Positions 42,133-50,525 of a stretch of 64,000 nt of DNA are shown piece after piece. The position numbers and the translations under genes are program-made. How positions within the stretch are numbered: the stretch's first letter is position 1; every line of letters begins with the position of its first letter. The DNA comes from Hymenobacter sp. YIM 151858-1 (GTDB taxonomy: Bacteria > Bacteroidota > Bacteroidia > Cytophagales > Hymenobacteraceae). The stretch is from the NCBI RefSeq assembly GCF_025979705.1, contig NZ_CP110136.1, positions 2,852,001-2,916,000 on the forward strand, in the 5' to 3' direction. The notes beneath the pieces were generated by a model, which saw only the letters and a program-made list of their open reading frames with translations, did no database searches and was not told the origin of the DNA.

Positions 42133-42986
42133 GCGGCGGGTTTGGTTTCGGTGAGGGTATTCGCGGTTTCCCATTCGGTGGCGAGACGGGCCGTAAGGCC
42201 GGGTTCCAGCCACTCGCCGGTGGCCACCTGCACGGCCGCGGCGCCGCAGCGCAGGTAGTCGCGCACGTGCTGGGCGGTGAAGATGCCGCCGGTGCCGATA
42301 ACCGGCAGTTGCAGGTTTTCGTCGTGGGCCAGCTCGTACACGCAGCGCAGGGCCATGGGCCGCAGCGCCTCGCCCGAGAGGCCACCGAGGATTGGCTCGC
42401 CGCCATCGGGCAGGTGCAACGCTTTTAAGGTGTTACAGGCAGCCAGGGCCGTGGCACCTCCCTCCTGGGCACCCAGGGCCAGGGCGCGCACGTGGTCGGG
42501 CCACGGCGGCAGCTTTACGATGAGGGCCGCATCGGCACCCAGCTCGTTGCGCACGGCTTCGGTGGCTTCGCGCACGAAGCGCGGCGTCAGGTCGAAGCCT
42601 TTTTGGGTAGTGGCGCTGCTAATGTATACTTCAACGCCGGCAATCTGGCCAGCGGCTTCGCGGGCCAGAAAGCGAGCGATTTTTCGGAATCCGGGGATGC
42701 CGGGCGCGGTGATGCTCACCAGCACGGGCACGCCGTGGCGGCGCAGGTGCGGCAGGTGGTCTTGCACCAGCTGCTCGGCGCCGTCGGTGCGGCGGTCGGT
42801 GGTGTTCAGCAGCGACGAATCGGCTACGCGGATGAGGCCTTCGCGCCCGCCGGGCCGCGGCTCCATGATGACCGTTTTGGTGAAAATAGCACCCAGGCGC
42901 TCGTAGCCTAGGTTGTCGGGCAGCTGCCAAGGAGCGGCAGCCAGGCACACGGGATTCTGCAGCGTTAAAGAAGGTCCGAGTTGCAT
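42120..42986 (-). CDS. pyrD: Dihydroorotate dehydrogenase-like protein
   Basis: This 288-residue FMN barrel is the first gene of the pyrD-pyrF-pyrE operon. Family features are PVCLAAAP, GAIFTKTVIMEPRPG, LIVKLPPW, the ACNTLKAL segment, GGLSGEALRPMALRCVYEL and the FMN phosphate site IGTGGI. It lacks an N-terminal membrane helix, so it is class 1-like. Where class 1 enzymes carry an NxSCPN-type motif with the catalytic Cys, this protein reads VEVYISSATTQKG. It may be a diverged or Ser-based enzyme; the operon context still argues for dihydroorotate oxidation. Confidence 0.82.
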   Translation of the reverse strand: MQLGPSLTLQNPVCLAAAPWQLPDNLGYERLGAIFTKTVIMEPRPGGREGLIRVADSSLLNTTDRRTDGAEQLVQDHLPHLRRHGVPVLVSITAPGIPGFRKIARFLAREAAGQIAGVEVYISSATTQKGFDLTPRFVREATEAVRNELGADAALIVKLPPWPDHVRALALGAQEGGATALAACNTLKALHLPDGGEPILGGLSGEALRPMALRCVYELAHDENLQLPVIGTGGIFTAQHVRDYLRCGAAAVQVATGEWLEPGLTARLATEWETANTLTETKPAAWIS

Positions 42987-43276
42987 AGTGGATGGGGCTA
43001 TTTGGTTCGGGTGGTCGGGTGGCGCAAGGCGATAAAACAGCTGCCACTCAGCACACTTGCCGTGCCGCGCCGGCCGAAGCACCTCTACCGCTTGGTTAGC
43101 GGCTTAATGCTCACCGTTGCTCAGCCGCCAGCCGTAAAGATGCTTCGGCCGACGCGACAGGGCTGTGTTGCTGGTTGCTGCAGTTTTTCGCTGCGCCGGC
43201 GCTGCGGTTCAGGCCGACCTAGGGGAAATGGAAAACAAGAGGCCCGGCAGGCACCGGGCTTTTGCGGACGATGAGC
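42987..43276. other. Spacer with partial repeat and terminator-like hairpin
   Basis: Around 43068-43160, GCCGAAGCACCTCTACCGC and AAGATGCTTCGGCCGACGC form a decayed version of the GAAGCATCTCTACCGC core found in the composite repeats. AAGAGGCCCGGCAGGCACCGGGCTTTT (about 43230-43263, key arms GCCCGG and CCGGGC) could end transcripts. No gene seen. Confidence 0.5.
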
Positions 43277-43495
43277 TTACCGGGCCTTCGGCAAGAACAA
43301 GTTCCGGCCGTCGTGCCCATTGGGGGTGAATGGTGTATTGGTGTTTGCGCAGGCACTGGCTACCAGGTTGTAGGCACCCGCGCACTGCCTGGCAGCGCGC
43401 AATTCGGCCTCGCAGGCTTTGTTTAGGGCCGCGGGCCGTGGCGTCGCGCTCGGGTTGTGGTTCCGCGCCTGGGCCGGTGCAAAGGGTTGTTTCAT
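43277..43495 (-). CDS. Hypothetical protein, 72 residues
   Basis: I do not recognise this protein. From ATG 43495 it begins MKQPFAPAQARNHNPSA and has three cysteines in a helix-like middle (ALNKACEAELRAARQC, then SACANT), ending GRNLFLPKAR. There is no signal peptide. The amphipathic, cysteine-containing middle suggests a small helical domain. Codons upstream of 43495 in the same frame read low-complexity sequence, so I start at the ATG. It is followed by the hairpin at about 43230. Confidence 0.5.
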   Translation of the reverse strand: MKQPFAPAQARNHNPSATPRPAALNKACEAELRAARQCAGAYNLVASACANTNTPFTPNGHDGRNLFLPKAR

Positions 43496-44153
43496 GGTCT
43501 GGCTCAAGCTTGGAACACGGCGGCTAAAGGGCCGATGCAGGCGGTGGGTTGACCGCGCAGCCGAACCGCACGGACACAAAAAAACCGCTCCGGCAACAAC
43601 CGGGCGGCAAACGAAGGCAAGGCCAGAAAAGAAACGAAATCAATCAACGAAAACGGGCTCCGACCCCGTTGCAGAACCTGCGAAAAAGCCGTTCTGCGCT
43701 TCGTTTTATGTTGATGATTCAGAAGCACGTCGCAAAAGTATCCAACTTCATCAGACGCGCAACCTCCCGGCTGCAGAAAACCAGTGTTAAGAAAATGTTA
43801 AGCAGGCAGCTCGCTTATATTACTAAGGTATTGCGTTACCGCTTTTGCAACAGCAATTAAACTATTGACTTCCAACCGACTGCAATACCCTTGCCGCGTT
43901 ATCAGCTGGAGCAAGCACAAAGTTTTGTTTGTACTATTTCACTTTTTAAGGATTGAACATGACGCGATATATATAATCCACATATGCAGAAAAAGTCCAA
44001 AATCATTTTTACATTTACTGAAAATACAAAGCATCAGGCCGAGTTGAGCACCCACAGGTTCATGTTTTGATAACGCTGGCTTAACCCCTGGCTGCTGCAC
44101 TCAGCGGAGCTTTGCACATCACATTTCCAAGTCTCCATCACCGCCCCCGTGCT
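43496..44153. other. Long intergenic region, AT-rich in its second half
   Basis: No convincing gene. At about 43575-43605, the minus strand reads GCCGCCCGG-TTGTTG-CCGGAGCGG then TTTTTTTGTG, a terminator-like hairpin upstream of the 72-residue gene; it could end a short RNA or act as an attenuator. From about 43790 to 44060 the sequence is AT-rich, unlike the rest of the window, with GATATATATAATCC near 43963. Short plus-strand frames here have no protein-like pattern. Confidence 0.5.
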
Positions 44154-44729
44154 ATGAAATCACCGTTACTATTACTCGGCTTGCTGCTTTGCCTATTTGC
44201 CGGCACGCCTGCCCTGGCGCAATCGGATGCTCCCGTTGAATACAGCGAACGGGTTCCGGCAGGCGCATACGGCCGCTCAACGCTGCACGCCCGTGCCCAG
44301 GAGTGGGTAGAGCGCCGCTTTGCCTTCGGGCCCAAAACCGATTTTGCCACCAACGCCGCCGCCGGCACCGTGCGCGTACTGGGCACCGTGAAGCTTAAGC
44401 CGCTCGACAACAAAGGGCAGGAAATGGAGCGCACGGCCCGCTTCGAGTTCAACTTTCAGGCTACCGACGAAGGCTACACCTACAGCGTAGGCGCGTTTCG
44501 GGTAATTCCCAACCCGCAAAACCTCGATGCCACGGCACCGCTGGATGACTACCTGACCCAGCTGCGCGCCGACAAAAACAACGAACGCACCAAGAACGAC
44601 CGTCGTGTGCGGGCCCAGGCCAACTCGCTGGCCAGCGAAATTGCCATGAGCTTCCGCTCGTACATGAACCAGATTCCGGCGGCCGAAGATGGAAGTGTAG
44701 GCCTGCCCTCCAGCAACGAAACCCACTAA
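44154..44729 (+). CDS. Secreted DUF4468-like protein
   Basis: This 191-residue protein has a signal peptide (LLLLGLLLCLFAGTPALAQS) and a body matching DUF4468: an ARAQEWVERRFAF helix, a VRVLGTVKLKPL strand and RFEFNFQATDEGYTYSVGAFRV. Such proteins are exported, with a TBP-like fold and unknown function. ATG 44154 starts the signal peptide; upstream in-frame codons do not belong. It is a single gene closed by a strong terminator. Confidence 0.8.
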   Translation: MKSPLLLLGLLLCLFAGTPALAQSDAPVEYSERVPAGAYGRSTLHARAQEWVERRFAFGPKTDFATNAAAGTVRVLGTVKLKPLDNKGQEMERTARFEFNFQATDEGYTYSVGAFRVIPNPQNLDATAPLDDYLTQLRADKNNERTKNDRRVRAQANSLASEIAMSFRSYMNQIPAAEDGSVGLPSSNETH

Positions 44730-44752
44730 GCTGCTTCGCGCAGCAACATCAA

Positions 44753-44787
44753 CGCGGCTGCCCCTCCCGGGCAGCCGCGTTTTTTTG
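44753..44787 (+). terminator. Terminator of the DUF4468 gene
   Basis: CGCGGCTGCCC and GGGCAGCCGCG form an 11-bp stem around CTCCC, followed by TTTTTTTG. The remaining 258 bases to the next gene show only a CCTAGG copy near 44793 and no gene. Confidence 0.9.
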
Positions 44788-45045
44788 TGCACCTAGGGCT
44801 CGTAGGCCACGGGCCCCCGACCGGAAGCTTGTTGTTGTGGGCAGGCAAACCTGCCTCCGCGCAGCCGAGCCGCGTGCTGCATTACTCCTGCTTGGGGTAT
44901 CGATCAGCGGCAACCGGAGCCCGCGTTCGGTACGCTGCGCCGGAATTGGCACGGTTTTATAGCGATGACCAAACAGCAATGCGCAGCAGCCTCGAGACGC
45001 AGCATTGCCCTTCCTTTTTCCGTCCGATTTTTTCCTCCCGTGGTC

Positions 45046-45783
45046 ATGAATACTAACCGCGCAGCTACCCTATTTGCTTTTGCTACCGCCTTGTTGCTGG
45101 GCTCGGCCGCTACGGCCCAGGCACAGGTTCGCTCCTACTCCAATGCCCCCGCGGCCTCGGCAGCCAACAAAACCGATGGCGTACGCTTCGGCATCCGGGC
45201 GGGCCTGAACGTGGCCGACTGGTCGGGCGACGCGGTGCAGAGCGTGCAAAGCCTGACCGATTTGGCCAACGGCGCCATTACCAAGCAGCAGCGCCCGGGC
45301 TTTCATGCGGGTGCTTACGTGAGCCTGCCCCTAGGTCCGCGCTTCACGATTGAGCCCGGGGTGCAATACTCCGAAAAGGGCGTAATCGTGAGCGGCCGGG
45401 TGCCCATGGAGCAATTCGATTTCCTGAACGCCAAAGCCACCGCCACCGCGCGCATGGGCTACATCGACGTGCCGGTGCTGGCCAAAGCCTACCTCACGCG
45501 GGGGTTGTACCTGTACGCCGGCCCGCAGGCTTCTTACTTGGTGTCGGGCAAAGCCCGCGTTGAAGCAGGCGCCCTGGGGTTTGATGTGTACCGGCAGGAC
45601 TTTGAGGTGCGCGACTACTTCCGCGAGCTGGATTTTGGCGTGAGCGGCGGCGCGGGCTACCAGTTCGGGAACGGATTGGGCCTGAGCGCCGGTTACGACT
45701 ACGGTTTGTCGTCGCTGGATAAAAACAACCGCTTCGACGCCCAAAACCGCGTGATTAAAGCCTCCGTGAACTTCGCCTTTTAA
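45046..45783 (+). CDS. Outer-membrane beta-barrel protein (PorT-like)
   Basis: This 245-residue protein has a signal peptide (LFAFATALLLGSAATAQAQ). An eight-strand-type barrel follows: VRFGIRAGLNVADWSG, FHAGAYVSLPLGPRFTIEPGVQYSEKG, IDVPVLAKAYLTRGLYLYAGPQASYL, ending ASVNFAF with the terminal aromatic typical of outer-membrane barrels. It belongs to the PorT/outer_membrane_beta-barrel family; the substrate, if any, is unknown. ATG 45046 is right before the signal peptide. The terminator follows 65 bases after the stop. Confidence 0.88.
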   Translation: MNTNRAATLFAFATALLLGSAATAQAQVRSYSNAPAASAANKTDGVRFGIRAGLNVADWSGDAVQSVQSLTDLANGAITKQQRPGFHAGAYVSLPLGPRFTIEPGVQYSEKGVIVSGRVPMEQFDFLNAKATATARMGYIDVPVLAKAYLTRGLYLYAGPQASYLVSGKARVEAGALGFDVYRQDFEVRDYFRELDFGVSGGAGYQFGNGLGLSAGYDYGLSSLDKNNRFDAQNRVIKASVNFAF

Positions 45784-45847
45784 CGGGCAGGCTCCGGGTT
45801 CTCTCCACCGTTGTTCTTTCTTACTGGCTGTTCGCTCACATAAACGC

Positions 45848-45882
45848 AAAAAGGCCGCCCACGCTGTGGGCGGCCTTTTTTA
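45848..45882. terminator. Bidirectional terminator
   Basis: AAAAAGGCCGCCCAC and GTGGGCGGCCTTTTTT form a 15-bp stem with a GCT-type loop. It serves the barrel gene and the convergent nuclease gene. Confidence 0.9.
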
Positions 45883-45904
45883 TGCTGAATAACTACGGGC
45901 AGTA

Positions 45905-46786
45905 TTAGCTGGTGGGGCCGTTATCCACGCGGGCTTCGACTACGCTTTGCACCGAGGCCGACACGTTCGAGAGGATGTCGTAGCCGGTGGCGCTTTCGAT
46001 GGCATCAACCGTGGTGCGGTACGAGCCCCAGGTCGAGAGCAGCGAGTTGTCGTTGGGGGTATCGATGGCAATTACGCGGGTGCTGCTGCTTACGCGGCTG
46101 GCATCCGAAGAGCCTTCGGGCAGTACCACCACTACCTTCCAGACGCGGTTGGGCACCGTAATGCGGCCCGCGTCGATGGTCGTCATGTAACCGTTGGAAC
46201 CCGTGCCGCCGCGGCCGTAGCTACCCATAATAACGTACAGCTCGTAGCCCTGGCCTACCAGGGTGCGGCAGTAGTTTTCGAGGTTGGCCCAGGTGCGCTG
46301 GTTGTTCATGGGCGCCTGCGGAATCATGTTCGTCATCAGGAACGTGGCCGAATTGTCGGTGGTCGAGCCCGTGCGGTCGGCCGAGGGGCAGTTGTGGCCG
46401 CGGTCGAAGCCCGAACCCGAGTAGCTGCTACCGCCTACCTGGTACCAGCCCGAGGGCAGGGCGGTATCGTTGCGGAAGTCGTCCTGGCGCGCGGCCGAGC
46501 CCAGCCACGCCGAGCTCAGGTGCCACGATACCCAGTTGGGCGTACCCCGGTCGCGGTGGTACGACATGGCGTACTGCGGCTTTTGCATGAGGTAGTTCCA
46601 GTAGTACGAGGTGCTGGCCACCGCGCCGCTGGGGTTGCCCATGGCCAGGTGGTTGTCGCGGGTGGCGTCGGCGCTTTGGCTAACGGCCGAAGGTTGCTGG
46701 GGAGCTACTTCGCTGTGCTTCGAACACGAAGCAGCCAGCAAACCTACCAATAGGAAGCTGCTCAGACGGGTGAAGGTACCCTTCAT
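45905..46786 (-). CDS. DNA/RNA non-specific endonuclease, lipoprotein
   Basis: This 293-residue NUC (beta-beta-alpha metal) nuclease has a lipoprotein signal with lipobox LAASC (Cys21). The catalytic motif is FDRGHNCPSADR (general base His131). The downstream metal-binding Asn lies in the NMIPQAPMNNQRTWANLE region, a strong family match. It should cut nucleic acids in the periplasm or at the cell surface. The gene is leftward and monocistronic, and two AT-rich dyads lie just upstream of the start. Confidence 0.93.
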   Translation of the reverse strand: MKGTFTRLSSFLLVGLLAASCSKHSEVAPQQPSAVSQSADATRDNHLAMGNPSGAVASTSYYWNYLMQKPQYAMSYHRDRGTPNWVSWHLSSAWLGSAARQDDFRNDTALPSGWYQVGGSSYSGSGFDRGHNCPSADRTGSTTDNSATFLMTNMIPQAPMNNQRTWANLENYCRTLVGQGYELYVIMGSYGRGGTGSNGYMTTIDAGRITVPNRVWKVVVVLPEGSSDASRVSSSTRVIAIDTPNDNSLLSTWGSYRTTVDAIESATGYDILSNVSASVQSVVEARVDNGPTS

Positions 46787-46810
46787 TTGAAAAGGTGTTT
46801 GGTGGAGAGG

Positions 46811-46888
46811 GATATGGTTGCAAAGTTGGCAACTCCATATTGTTGCCTGATTACGTTAATGTTATGGTGTTGTTACCATAATGTTAAC
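46811..46888 (-). promoter_or_regulatory. Two AT-rich dyads upstream of the nuclease gene
   Basis: ATATGGTTGC and GCAACTCCATAT (46813-46841) form one imperfect dyad; GTTAATGTTATGGT and ACCATAATGTTAAC (46855-46888) form a second with 12 of 14 positions paired. They sit in the first 105 bases upstream of the start codon, where an operator would be expected. The rest of 46889-47147 holds only a CCTAGG-flanked hairpin at 47038-47067. Confidence 0.4.
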
Positions 46889-47147
46889 AAAACGTTTCCC
46901 CGCACCCGCAATCCTGGCCGATACCTCGCCTGGCTTTGCAAATATCGCAAATTTGCGCGGCTGCGGCCCGTTGCGCCCTCCCCAAGCTTGTGGCCTTGCC
47001 GAGGGGGGCGCCGGCCACGGCGTTGGCCCCTTTGCCCTAGGTGCTGGCGGCCGCGGCGGCACCTAGGAGCCAGCCGGCAGGGCAGGCGCGCCACACAACT
47101 TGCGCTTTTCACGTATGTTGGCGCACATCCCCCTTTTCACCACTCCT

Positions 47148-47573
47148 ATGACCCTCCGATTTTGGCTATGTGCGTTGCTCCTCGTGGCTACGCTAGGCAC
47201 CGGCTGCGCCCGCCGCAACCGCGCCAAAAAAGAAACGGCCACCAGCACCCCCGTCGAAGCGCCGCGCACGGCCGAAGAAGTTCGGCGGGAAAACGCCCGC
47301 GACCTGGCCTCGGTAATGACGGAAGAGCTGCAACTGCGCGAAGACCAAACGCTGCGCATCCGGCAGGTGCTGGCCAGCACGGTGGAGCAGGTAAACGCCG
47401 CCCAAACCAAGTTCGGCACCGATAAAGCCGGCCTTACCACGGCGCTGCGCCGCATCAATGCCAGCTCGGAGGCCCAGCTGAAGCAGATCATGACGCCCGA
47501 GCAGTACAAGCAGTACCAGGTGCGCAAGCCCCAGATTCAGCAGAAGCTGCGCGAGCAAAAAGCCGGCAACTAA
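47148..47573 (+). CDS. Small lipoprotein with Spy/CpxP-like helical region
   Basis: This 141-residue protein has a lipoprotein signal (LLLVATLGTGC, lipid Cys near 20). A helical body follows: LASVMTEELQLREDQTLRIRQVLASTVEQVNAAQTKF, then IMTPEQYKQYQVRKPQIQQKL. The LxLxxDQ ... ILTPEQ pattern resembles Spy/CpxP/LTXXQ-type periplasmic proteins, but it is not a firm match. ATG 47148 starts the signal. It is a single gene. A gene for metal or envelope stress is not visible next to it. Confidence 0.72.
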   Translation: MTLRFWLCALLLVATLGTGCARRNRAKKETATSTPVEAPRTAEEVRRENARDLASVMTEELQLREDQTLRIRQVLASTVEQVNAAQTKFGTDKAGLTTALRRINASSEAQLKQIMTPEQYKQYQVRKPQIQQKLREQKAGN

Positions 47574-47799
47574 TATTTTTCGGCAGCCCGGGCAACGCCC
47601 GGCCCGGTCCCGGCATCTGACGCCGGTGTAAGCCCACCCCGCAACCTAGGGGTGGCTTGCGCCGGCGTTATTTTTTATCTTGATACAAACGCAGCCGAGC
47701 CTCCGAAGCAGCTGCGCAGTACCCCGAAAGCGCTGCCCTATAAGCACCCGCACGGCGCAACCACTGCTCCCTCAACCCCTACTGCCAGCTTCTTCTCTC

Positions 47800-48318
47800 A
47801 TGAAAAAACTACTGATTGCCGCCGCTGCTTGCCTGCTCCTAGGTGCCACCAGCGCCCAGGCGCAAAACACCGCAGCCGCCTCCGCCGAAAGCAAGGCCCT
47901 GCAGCAGCGCATCAACCAGCTGATGCGCAACCCGGCCAAGCCCCACCAGGAGCTTCGGCTCGAGCTGAAAGGCTGCCACGCCACCCAAACCATCCGCGAC
48001 AACCAAGCCGATGTGCAGTCCTCCGTGGGGCCCATCTCGGTGAGCTTCAACAAAGGCGGCGAGGCCGGCTGGGCCGCGAAAGTGGCCGATGGCAAGTTTG
48101 AGCTGGCGCTGGATTTTGAATGGCGCGAGGTGGAGCCCATTACCTACCTGCGGCACAAGCCCGACAACGACAAAGACCAGCCGCCCTACGAAATCAAGCT
48201 CCGGCGCGTGCGCAAGGGCAACACCAGCAACTTCGAGCTGCCCCTCTACACCACCGACGAAAAAGCCGTGCTGGATGTGGTGCGCCGCCTCGAGAAATTG
48301 CGCCAAGGCTGCCGCTAA
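47800..48318 (+). CDS. Secreted hypothetical protein, 172 residues
   Basis: I do not recognise the family. It has a signal peptide (MKKLLIAAAACLLLGATSA, then QAQ) and a mature region rich in charged residues, with two cysteines (LKGCHATQ and the final RQGCR) that could form a disulfide. Strand-like segments (PISVSFNKGGEAGWAAKVA, FELALDFEWREVEPITYL) suggest a periplasmic beta-rich domain. ATG 47800 is right at the signal peptide. A CCTAGG-bearing hairpin follows the stop. Confidence 0.65.
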   Translation: MKKLLIAAAACLLLGATSAQAQNTAAASAESKALQQRINQLMRNPAKPHQELRLELKGCHATQTIRDNQADVQSSVGPISVSFNKGGEAGWAAKVADGKFELALDFEWREVEPITYLRHKPDNDKDQPPYEIKLRRVRKGNTSNFELPLYTTDEKAVLDVVRRLEKLRQGCR

Positions 48319-48324
48319 CGCGCT

Positions 48325-48359
48325 GCCCTAGGTGCCGGCCAGGTGCAGGCACCTAGGGC
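48325..48359. repeat. Hairpin with CCTAGG in both arms
   Basis: GCCCTAGGTGCC at 48325-48336 is the exact complement of GGCACCTAGGGC at 48348-48359. Another CCTAGGTGC/GCACCTAGG hairpin lies at 47038-47067. There is no T-run; it may mark a transcript end. Confidence 0.65.
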
Positions 48360-48424
48360 CAAGCACAACCCGCAGGCGGGGTGATTACGTTCGAACAACC
48401 TCTACGCTCTACCCTGCTGCACCC

Positions 48425-49660
48425 ATGGCCAACTCGCCCGCCGCTTTTACCCTGCGCTTCGACCCCAAGCTGAGCATCAACCCCTCGGGCAAGCACGTGC
48501 GCGACGGGCTTTCCTCGACGCTGCGCACCGGCGACAACCTCTGGATGGCCTGCGACGAGCGGGCCAGCGTGGAGCGCCTGCGCCTTACCGACGCCACCAC
48601 CTTCGGGCAGCACTGCCGCTTTCAGCTGGCCGATTTTATTGACTTGCCCGACCCCGATGCCGAGGCCGAAATCGACATTGAGGGGCTGGCCGAAGGCGAC
48701 GGGTATTTGTGGATTGTGGGCTCGCACAGCCTGCGCCGCAAAGACCCCAAGCCCGAGAAAGACGACACCGAAAAAGGCCTGGCCAAGCTGGCCAAAGTGC
48801 GCGCCGACCCCAACCGCTACCTGCTGGCCCGGGTGCCGCTGGTGCTGAACCCGGAAACCCAGGATTACGAGCTGCAGAAAACCGCCCCCGACCCGCACCA
48901 GAAGCGCCGCAAGCTGAAGGCCGCGCGCCTCGGGCATCATACCCTGGTGCGCCTGCTGCGCCGCGACCCGCACGTGGGCCCGTTTGTGCACCTGCCCGGC
49001 AAAGACAACGGCTTCGACATCGAGGGCATGGCCTACGCCGGCGACGGGCGCCTGTTTGTGGGCCTGCGCGGGCCGGTGCTGCGCGGCTGGGCCATTGTGC
49101 TGGAGCTGCACGTAACCGAGGGCAGCAAACCCGGCCGCCTGCGCCTGGGCAAGCTCTCCGATGCGCAGGGGGTGTACTACCGCAAGCACTTTCTCGACCT
49201 AGGCGGCATGGGCCTGCGCGAGCTGCGCCTCGTGGGCAACGACCTGTACCTGCTGGCCGGCCCCACCATGGACCTCGACGGCACCATTGCCGTGTTTTGC
49301 TGGCCCGATGCCCTGCACCACGACGCCGACAGCCTGGTGGCGCCCTCGCAGCTGCGCCGCTTGTTTGATGTGCCGCACGGCTTTGGGCCCACCGCCTGCC
49401 AGGACAAAGCCGAGGGCATGGCCCTGCTCAACGAGCACCACGTGCTGGTGGTGTTCGACAGCCCCACCGATGCCCGCAAGCCCGAGGACGACGCAGTACT
49501 TGCCGACGCCTTCCGCATTGTGCAGGAGCCCGAGCAACCCGACGCCGCAAACGCCGCCCCGCCGGCGCCCAGCGCCGCCGCCGAACCCAGCGCCCAGGTA
49601 GCCACCGCCGACGAGCACGTAACGGCCCCCGATGCCCAAAGCAACGTGCCCGCTCAATAG
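48425..49660 (+). CDS. DUF3616 protein
   Basis: This 411-residue cytoplasmic protein matches DUF3616, a beta-propeller-like family of unknown function. Characteristic segments are LWMACDERASVERL, AEIDIEGLAEGDGYLWIVGSH, FDIEGMAYAGDGRLFVGLRGPV, and the C-terminal DKAEGMALLNEHHVLVVFD. About 45 residues at the C-terminus are Ala/Pro-rich and probably disordered. ATG 48425 fits the domain start. Its 3' end is followed within 62 bases by the thioesterase gene, which has its own promoter. Confidence 0.82.
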   Translation: MANSPAAFTLRFDPKLSINPSGKHVRDGLSSTLRTGDNLWMACDERASVERLRLTDATTFGQHCRFQLADFIDLPDPDAEAEIDIEGLAEGDGYLWIVGSHSLRRKDPKPEKDDTEKGLAKLAKVRADPNRYLLARVPLVLNPETQDYELQKTAPDPHQKRRKLKAARLGHHTLVRLLRRDPHVGPFVHLPGKDNGFDIEGMAYAGDGRLFVGLRGPVLRGWAIVLELHVTEGSKPGRLRLGKLSDAQGVYYRKHFLDLGGMGLRELRLVGNDLYLLAGPTMDLDGTIAVFCWPDALHHDADSLVAPSQLRRLFDVPHGFGPTACQDKAEGMALLNEHHVLVVFDSPTDARKPEDDAVLADAFRIVQEPEQPDAANAAPPAPSAAAEPSAQVATADEHVTAPDAQSNVPAQ

Positions 49661-49664
49661 CCGC

Positions 49665-49698
49665 TTGCCAACCAACGGCCGCCAAAGGTGTTACTTTG
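49665..49698 (+). promoter_or_regulatory. Candidate promoter of the thioesterase gene
   Basis: TTG at 49665-49667 and TTACTTTG at 49691-49698 fit TTG / TAnnTTTG with one mismatch and a 23-base spacer, 23 bases before the start codon. Confidence 0.4.
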
Positions 49699-49721
49699 CT
49701 CGGCATACCTACCACTTCTCT

Positions 49722-50258
49722 ATGGCTGATAACGCCACGCTCATCCAGACGCCCGAAACCCGGCACCGCATCTATTTTCAGGACTGCGACCAGCTGGGCC
49801 ACCTCAACAACGCCCGCTACCTCGACTACTTCCTGAACGCGCGCGAGGAGCACACCATGCGCCACTACGCCCTCAACCTAGGGCAGCTAACCCGCGAACA
49901 GCGCGCCGCCTGGGTTATTACCAAGCACCACATCAGCTACCTGAAACCAGCCAACCACGGCGAGGAAGTGCTCATCCGGACGCAGCTCATTCACTTCGAC
50001 AACTCCTCGCTGGTGGTTGAGATGCAGATGCTCGATGCGGCCGGCCTGCGCCTGAAGTCGCTGCTGTGGTCGGAAATGGCCTTTATCAGCCTGGTAAACG
50101 GCAAGCGCGCCGACCACTCCGACGCCCTCATGGACATGCTCGAGCAGGTAGACGTGGACGATGTGCAGTACCACCCCGACGGCTTCGACGAACGCATTCG
50201 GGAGCTGCGCCACCAGTTCAAGAAACACCGCAAAGCCGCGGGCCACGACGACGAGTAG
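49722..50258 (+). CDS. Hotdog-fold acyl-CoA thioesterase
   Basis: This 178-residue protein has the 4HBT/hotdog pattern: RIYFQDCDQLGHLNNARYLDYF with the Asp/Gly-His substrate loop, then ISYLKPANHGEEVLIRTQL and LLWSEMAFISL. It should hydrolyse an acyl-CoA thioester in the cytoplasm; the chain is unknown. The C-terminal 40 residues are charged and helical. ATG 49722 fits, and earlier codons belong to the overlapping DUF3616 end. A dispersed repeat block follows. Confidence 0.86.
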   Translation: MADNATLIQTPETRHRIYFQDCDQLGHLNNARYLDYFLNAREEHTMRHYALNLGQLTREQRAAWVITKHHISYLKPANHGEEVLIRTQLIHFDNSSLVVEMQMLDAAGLRLKSLLWSEMAFISLVNGKRADHSDALMDMLEQVDVDDVQYHPDGFDERIRELRHQFKKHRKAAGHDDE

Positions 50259-50263
50259 CACCG

Positions 50264-50525
50264 TGTAGCGCGGACTTTGGCTACGCCGACCTTCGGTTGT
50301 AGTCCGCGTCCACAGATAGTAAAATCAATCGTTGCAGGTAGCGCGGGCTTCAGTCCGCGTTGGCCTGAACGAAATCGTTGGAGCAAAACCGCGCAGAGTC
50401 AATCGTTGTGGCATACGCGGACTGAAGTCCACGCTACACGCACTGCATCCCTAGGTCCGAAAACAAAAATTACTATTCGAAGAACGCGGGCTGAACCGTA
50501 GGAAGGCGTAGCCAAGCCCGCGCTG
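50264..50525. repeat. Cluster of tagcgcgga/tccgcg palindromic repeats
   Basis: Four or more related units occur: GTAGCGCGGACTTTGGCTACG, GTAGCGCGGGCTTCAGTCCG, GCGGACTGAAGTCCACGC and GAACGCGGGCTGAACCG. Each is part of a palindrome on TAGCGCGGACT/AGTCCGCGCTA. AATCGTTG spacers recur between units. Related single units lie at 12134-12170 and about 15040-15065. The whole 375-bp gap between genes is made of them. Confidence 0.8.
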
